Part shown: positions 7,269 to 10,187 of the stretch, piece by piece
How the letters are laid out: every line of letters starts with the position of its first letter
How positions within the stretch are numbered: position 1 is the stretch's first letter
Source: Armatimonadota bacterium
Lineage (GTDB): Bacteria > Armatimonadota > Zipacnadia > Zipacnadales > UBA11051
Direction of reading: 5' to 3'
Assembly: GCA_003542955.1 (NCBI GenBank)
Contig: DPJP01000431.1
Span: 660-10,846, forward strand
DNA: 10,187 bases
The notes under the pieces: generated by a model
What the model was told of the DNA's origin: nothing
The model's input: the letters and a program-made list of their open reading frames with translations, nothing else
Databases searched by the model: none
Made by a program: the position numbers and the translations under genes

Positions 7269-8981
7269 ATGGCTGGTGACGTTATGCCCGACGATCCGGA
7301 ACAACTACGCAAGGAACTCGAGCGCTACAGGCTCGTTGTTACCGAACTCCAGGGCAAGATATCGTCACTGGAGAACGAGATAGCGACCGCGGCCACCATG
7401 GCCGAGATCCCGGCCGTCGTTGTGACACAGCCCGAACTCCGCCAGACCCTCTCGAGACTCATCTCCAAGATAGCCATGATCCTGCAGGCCGAGAAGGTCC
7501 TCACCCTGCTCTACCAGGCCGACACCGGGCACCTCAGCGTGCTGCCACCCGCGCTCGGCATCACCGAAGAGCAGATCAGCGAGTTGCTCATCACCACCGA
7601 CACCGGCGCATCCGGCAAAGTCTTCACCACCGGCGACGCCATCATCTACAACGACGCCATCAACCACCCCGAAACAGACAAGGAAATCGTCTCCCTGCTG
7701 CGCATCCGCAACGGCCTCTGCGTGCCGCTGAGCATCCAGCAGCGCGACGAAGATGAGCGCGTCACCGGCAAGAAGACCATCGGCGTGCTCCATGTGATGA
7801 ACAAGCGCTTCGAGCAGGAGTTCGGCACCGATGACCAGCGGCTCGCCGAAATGCTCGGCGACCAGGCCGCTGCGGTCATCGCCAACGCCCAGGTCTTCAG
7901 GGAAGTACAGAAAGCCAAAGAGCAGCTCGAAGGCGCTTTCGAGAGCATCAGTGCAGGCGTCGTCGTTGTCGGCCAGGCCGGCGACATCCGCCTCATGAAC
8001 CATGCCGCCAGGCGCATGCTCAATTTCAGTCCCGACGGCTCCCTCGCCGGACAGAAGCTCGCCGACATCACCGACTCCCGCGAACTGCTCGACAGGTTCG
8101 AGAAGGCCGTTCAGGCCAACGGCGGCGAGACCGCGTCGGAGGTTACCGGCCCCGGAGACGGCAGAATCTACCAGAGCCAGTTCACCCTCATGAGATCGGG
8201 CGAGGGCGAGCCGCCCTCAGTCGTCGCAATCTTCAACGACATCACCGAGATCCGCCAGATCGAGCGGATGAAGAGCACCTTCGTCTCCACCGTCTCACAC
8301 GAACTCCGCACCCCTCTGACCTCCATCAAGGGCTTCATCACCACACTGATGGACGACACCGACGAACTCTACGACATCGAGACCCGCCAGGAGTTCTACG
8401 AGATCATCAACTCCGAGTGTGATCGCCTGACCAGGCTCATCACCGACCTGCTCAACGTCTCGCGCATCGAGGCCGGACGAGGCATCGAGCTGCACCTGGG
8501 CGCCGTCAGCATCAATGAGATCGTCGACAGCGTCGCCGAGAACCAGCGCGCCGCCACCAACAAGCACCGCATCATCGACGCCATGCCGGCCGAGATGCCG
8601 CCCATCGTCGCCGACGCCGACAAGGTCTACCAGATACTCGAGAACATCGTCAGCAATGCCATCCGCTACTCGCCGGAGGGCGGCGACATCACCATCACCG
8701 GTGAAGACGAGGGCGACACGATTAAGCTCAGCGTCACCGACCAGGGCATCGGCATCCCGCCGGAGCACCGCGACAAGATCTTCCACCGCTTCCATAAGGT
8801 GCCGACCGACGAGGGCGACCACGGAGCGGTCAAGGGCACCGGAATCGGGCTCTACCTCGTCCAGCATCTGGCACGCGCGCATGGCGAGAACGCGGAAGTC
8901 TGGCTCGAGAACTCCGAGATCGGCAAGGGCTCCACCTTCAGCTTCCGGCTGCCCAAGGAGCCGTCGGTCGAACGCTCCTGA
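7269..8981 (+). CDS. Soluble GAF-PAS sensor histidine kinase
   Basis: This 570-residue kinase autophosphorylates on His and passes phosphate to a response regulator. A coiled-coil-like segment at about 8-40 leads into a GAF domain (about 55-205), then a linker helix, a PAS domain (about 217-330, with FESISAGVVVV and the closing FNDITEIRQIE), and HisKA with H-box SHELRTPLTSIKG at 343-355 (His344). The HATPase_c domain has the N box QILENIVSNAIRYSP at 455-469, DQGIGIP at 491-497 and GTGIGLYLV at 523-531. All key catalytic residues are present. I see no signal peptide or membrane span, so it should sense an internal signal. The start ATG at 7269 follows GGGGAGGA with eight-base spacing; upstream in-frame starts have no such site. 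No response regulator gene lies in the window, so the partner is unknown. It sits 164 bases after the S1-domain gene and is followed by a probable terminator. Confidence 0.94.
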   Translation: MAGDVMPDDPEQLRKELERYRLVVTELQGKISSLENEIATAATMAEIPAVVVTQPELRQTLSRLISKIAMILQAEKVLTLLYQADTGHLSVLPPALGITEEQISELLITTDTGASGKVFTTGDAIIYNDAINHPETDKEIVSLLRIRNGLCVPLSIQQRDEDERVTGKKTIGVLHVMNKRFEQEFGTDDQRLAEMLGDQAAAVIANAQVFREVQKAKEQLEGAFESISAGVVVVGQAGDIRLMNHAARRMLNFSPDGSLAGQKLADITDSRELLDRFEKAVQANGGETASEVTGPGDGRIYQSQFTLMRSGEGEPPSVVAIFNDITEIRQIERMKSTFVSTVSHELRTPLTSIKGFITTLMDDTDELYDIETRQEFYEIINSECDRLTRLITDLLNVSRIEAGRGIELHLGAVSINEIVDSVAENQRAATNKHRIIDAMPAEMPPIVADADKVYQILENIVSNAIRYSPEGGDITITGEDEGDTIKLSVTDQGIGIPPEHRDKIFHRFHKVPTDEGDHGAVKGTGIGLYLVQHLARAHGENAEVWLENSEIGKGSTFSFRLPKEPSVERS

Positions 8982-9022
8982 CGCCGCGGAAGGCCGAGAG
9001 GGGCGCCCCGGACGTGATTCAC

Positions 9023-9052
9023 AGATGGCCTCTACGCGCGGGGCCGTCTTTT
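9023..9052 (+). terminator. Probable intrinsic terminator after the histidine kinase
   Basis: agatggcc (9023-9030) pairs with ggccgtct (9042-9049), one pair being a T-G wobble, around an 11-base loop. It runs straight into a short T tract (TCTTTTC). It lies about 40 bases after the kinase stop and before rpiB, where a transcript end makes sense. The loop is rather large and the T run short, so efficiency may be moderate. Confidence 0.55.
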
Positions 9053-9091
9053 CATTGGTCAACTCCACAGACGCCGCCGGGAGGTGGGCAG

Positions 9092-9544
9092 ATGAAGATT
9101 GCGGTCGGTTTCGACCACGGCGGCATCACCCTGCGTGAGACCGTCATCGAGTGCCTGAACGAACTCGGCCACGAGATCACCGATTTCGGTACCGACGGCG
9201 AAGCCTCCGTCGACTACCCCGACTACGCCCGGCTCGTCGCACAGGCCGTGGTCTCGGGGCAGTGCGACCGCGGCGTCCTGGTCTGCGGCACCGGTATCGG
9301 CATGTCGATAGCGGCCAACAAGGTCAGGGGCTGCTATGCAGCCCTGCTCGCCGACGCCTTCAGCGCTGCGATGGCCGCGCAACACAATGCCGCCAATGTC
9401 GCCTGTCTCGGCGGGCGAACGATAGGCCCGGAGACGGCCAGGCTCATCCTGAAAACGTACCTGGCGGCCACGGTCGACGCCGCCGAGCGGCACCAGAACA
9501 GGCGCGAGAAGGTTTGCGCCATTGAGCGCGGAGAGATCGGCTGA
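9092..9544 (+). CDS. rpiB: Ribose-5-phosphate isomerase B (RpiB/LacAB family)
   Basis: This cytosolic enzyme interconverts ribose 5-phosphate and ribulose 5-phosphate in the pentose phosphate pathway. The 150 residues match the family length. Diagnostic motifs are GFDHGG at 6-11, VDYPDYA at 40-46, the active-site loop [14 protein letters not shown] at 64-77 (Cys65 the expected catalytic base, with the anion-hole TGIGMS), and [15 protein letters not shown] at 98-112 (His98 for ring opening). The usual HNDANV reads HNAANV here, a minor change. GGGAGGTG just upstream of the ATG at 9092 sets the start; an upstream in-frame start gives only an unrelated extension. The dCMP deaminase starts 58 bases downstream, and a sugar-phosphate transferase gene follows. 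Some members act on allose 6-phosphate or galactose 6-phosphate, but this context favours the housekeeping role. Confidence 0.95.
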   Translation: MKIAVGFDHGGITLRETVIECLNELGHEITDFGTDGEASVDYPDYARLVAQAVVSGQCDRGVLVCGTGIGMSIAANKVRGCYAALLADAFSAAMAAQHNAANVACLGGRTIGPETARLILKTYLAATVDAAERHQNRREKVCAIERGEIG

Positions 9545-9602
9545 ACCCCGCCCCGGCCAACTGGAAACGCCCGACCGGCCGGCCTTCACATGGAGACCAC
9601 CG

Positions 9603-10103
9603 ATGGCTGAGACTGATGGCCCTGCCGCCGATGAGCGGCCCGCGTGGGATGACTACTTCATGGAGATCACCCATGTTGTGGCCAAGCGCTCCACCTGCCT
9701 GCGTCGCCACGTCGGGGCCGTGCTGGTGCGCGACAGGCGCATCCTGACCACCGGCTACAACGGACCGCCCAAGGGCCTCGAGCACTGTGGGGAACTCGGC
9801 GGCTGCTACCGCGAGCAACTCGGCGTGCCCTCCGGCCAGCGGCAGGAGATATGCAGGGCCGTCCATGCCGAGCAGAATGCCATCGTCCAGGCCGCCGTGC
9901 ACGGGGTCAAGCTCGACGAGGCAACGCTCTACCTGACCACGCAGCCGTGCGTGACCTGTGCGAAGATGCTGATCAACGCCAACGTCACCCGCATCGTCTA
10001 CGAGGGGCCGTACCCGGACGAACTGGCGGTCCGGATGCTCACCGAGGCCGGCGTTGAGTTGGTTCGCTACCGGCCTGCCGGCGAAGAGGAAGACAGTCGA
10101 TGA
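9603..10103 (+). CDS. dCMP deaminase, ComEB type
   Basis: This predicted zinc enzyme converts dCMP to dUMP, feeding thymidylate synthesis. The 166-residue protein shows the cytidine/deoxycytidylate deaminase signature: HAEQNAI at 88-94 (zinc ligand His88, proton-shuttle Glu90) and PCVTC at 115-119 (zinc ligands Cys116, Cys119). The segment [12 protein letters not shown] at 51-62, together with Cys32, Cys68 and Cys84, is typical of the dCMP branch (B. subtilis ComEB, T4 dCMP deaminase), where extra Cys/His residues bind a structural zinc. The frame is open back to a TTG at 9522 inside rpiB, but GGAG at 9592-9595, seven bases before the ATG at 9603, and the domain start at residue 15 favour the shorter form. 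Its TGA overlaps the next ATG (ATGA), so the two are translationally linked. I leave the symbol blank because comEB and dctD are both in use. Confidence 0.93.
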   Translation: MAETDGPAADERPAWDDYFMEITHVVAKRSTCLRRHVGAVLVRDRRILTTGYNGPPKGLEHCGELGGCYREQLGVPSGQRQEICRAVHAEQNAIVQAAVHGVKLDEATLYLTTQPCVTCAKMLINANVTRIVYEGPYPDELAVRMLTEAGVELVRYRPAGEEEDSR

Positions 10104-10187
10104 GTGCTCTGACAGTCGTGCTCGCCGCGGCGCTGTCACTGGCCCTGACGCCGGTCATGATGTGGCTTGCGCCGCGCATTGGCGCCG
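10100..10187 (+). CDS. Polyprenyl-phosphate sugar-1-phosphate transferase (WecA/TagO/MraY family), 5' part
   Basis: Only the first 29 codons lie in the window; the gene runs off the end. The visible peptide starts [18 protein letters not shown] and continues [10 protein letters not shown], a first membrane helix with the LTP...A...GA pattern that opens WecA/TagO/Rfe proteins. These membrane enzymes transfer a sugar-1-phosphate, usually GlcNAc-1-P, to undecaprenyl phosphate to begin envelope polymer or O-antigen synthesis. The ATG overlaps the dCMP deaminase stop by four bases, and GAGGA lies nine bases upstream. Placement after rpiB and a ComEB-type deaminase strengthens the call, since this order recurs in several phyla. 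The short length leaves MraY or another membrane protein possible. Confidence 0.6.
   Translation, partial: MSALTVVLAAALSLALTPVMMWLAPRIGA

Noticed and set aside
8295..9068. 257-codon minus-strand open frame antisense to the histidine kinase
   Set aside because: It mirrors conserved kinase motifs on the other strand and has Asp/Val/Leu-rich composition typical of an antisense shadow.

Overview
The window is high-GC bacterial chromosome with ordinary housekeeping content. I see no mobile element, CRISPR array, phage gene, tRNA or rRNA. The GyrA N-terminal wording (GLKPSQRRIL, then KCASIVG) resembles GyrA of Planctomycetota/Armatimonadota-type lineages more than Proteobacteria. The order rpiB, dCMP deaminase, WecA/TagO-type transferase is one I associate with Firmicutes, Chloroflexota and Armatimonadota. 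My best guess is an uncultured Armatimonadota-like or related bacterium, but this rests on remembered sequence flavour and is weak.

Left half, minus strand: gyrB (4847 to 2886) is followed by gyrA (2543 to 27), so both DNA gyrase subunits lie in one direction with a 342-base gap. A good sigma70-type promoter (TTGACT, 17 bases, TAGAAT) lies about 310 bases upstream of the gyrB ATG and implies a long gyrB leader. A strong hairpin lies just after gyrB. Both subunits carry non-standard residues at classical quinolone-resistance positions: GyrA Gln88 (E. coli Ser83) and GyrB Asn427 (E. coli Asp426). GyrB also has a repetitive Asn-Gly-Asp insert in its TOPRIM half.

Middle: a 678-base divergent region separates gyrB from a plus-strand Gfo/Idh/MocA-family NAD(P)-dependent oxidoreductase (5526-6527), which has no pathway partner beside it.

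Right half, plus strand: a perfect-consensus promoter (TTGACA, 18 bases, TATAAT) drives a YabR-like S1-domain RNA-binding protein (6715-7104). A soluble GAF-PAS histidine kinase without a response regulator beside it follows (7269-8981), then a probable intrinsic terminator. Next come rpiB (9092-9544), a ComEB-type dCMP deaminase (9603-10103) and the first 29 codons of a polyprenyl-phosphate sugar-1-phosphate transferase (from 10100), the last two overlapping by ATGA.

Together the genes cover DNA topology, RNA binding or stress, signal sensing, pentose-phosphate metabolism, dUMP supply for thymidylate, and cell-envelope lipid-linked sugar synthesis. I did not find a previously undescribed multi-gene system. 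The most notable signals are the altered drug-contact residues in both gyrase subunits, the 9-base repeat in gyrB, the long gyrB leader, and a 12-codon open frame that begins exactly where the perfect promoter should start transcription.
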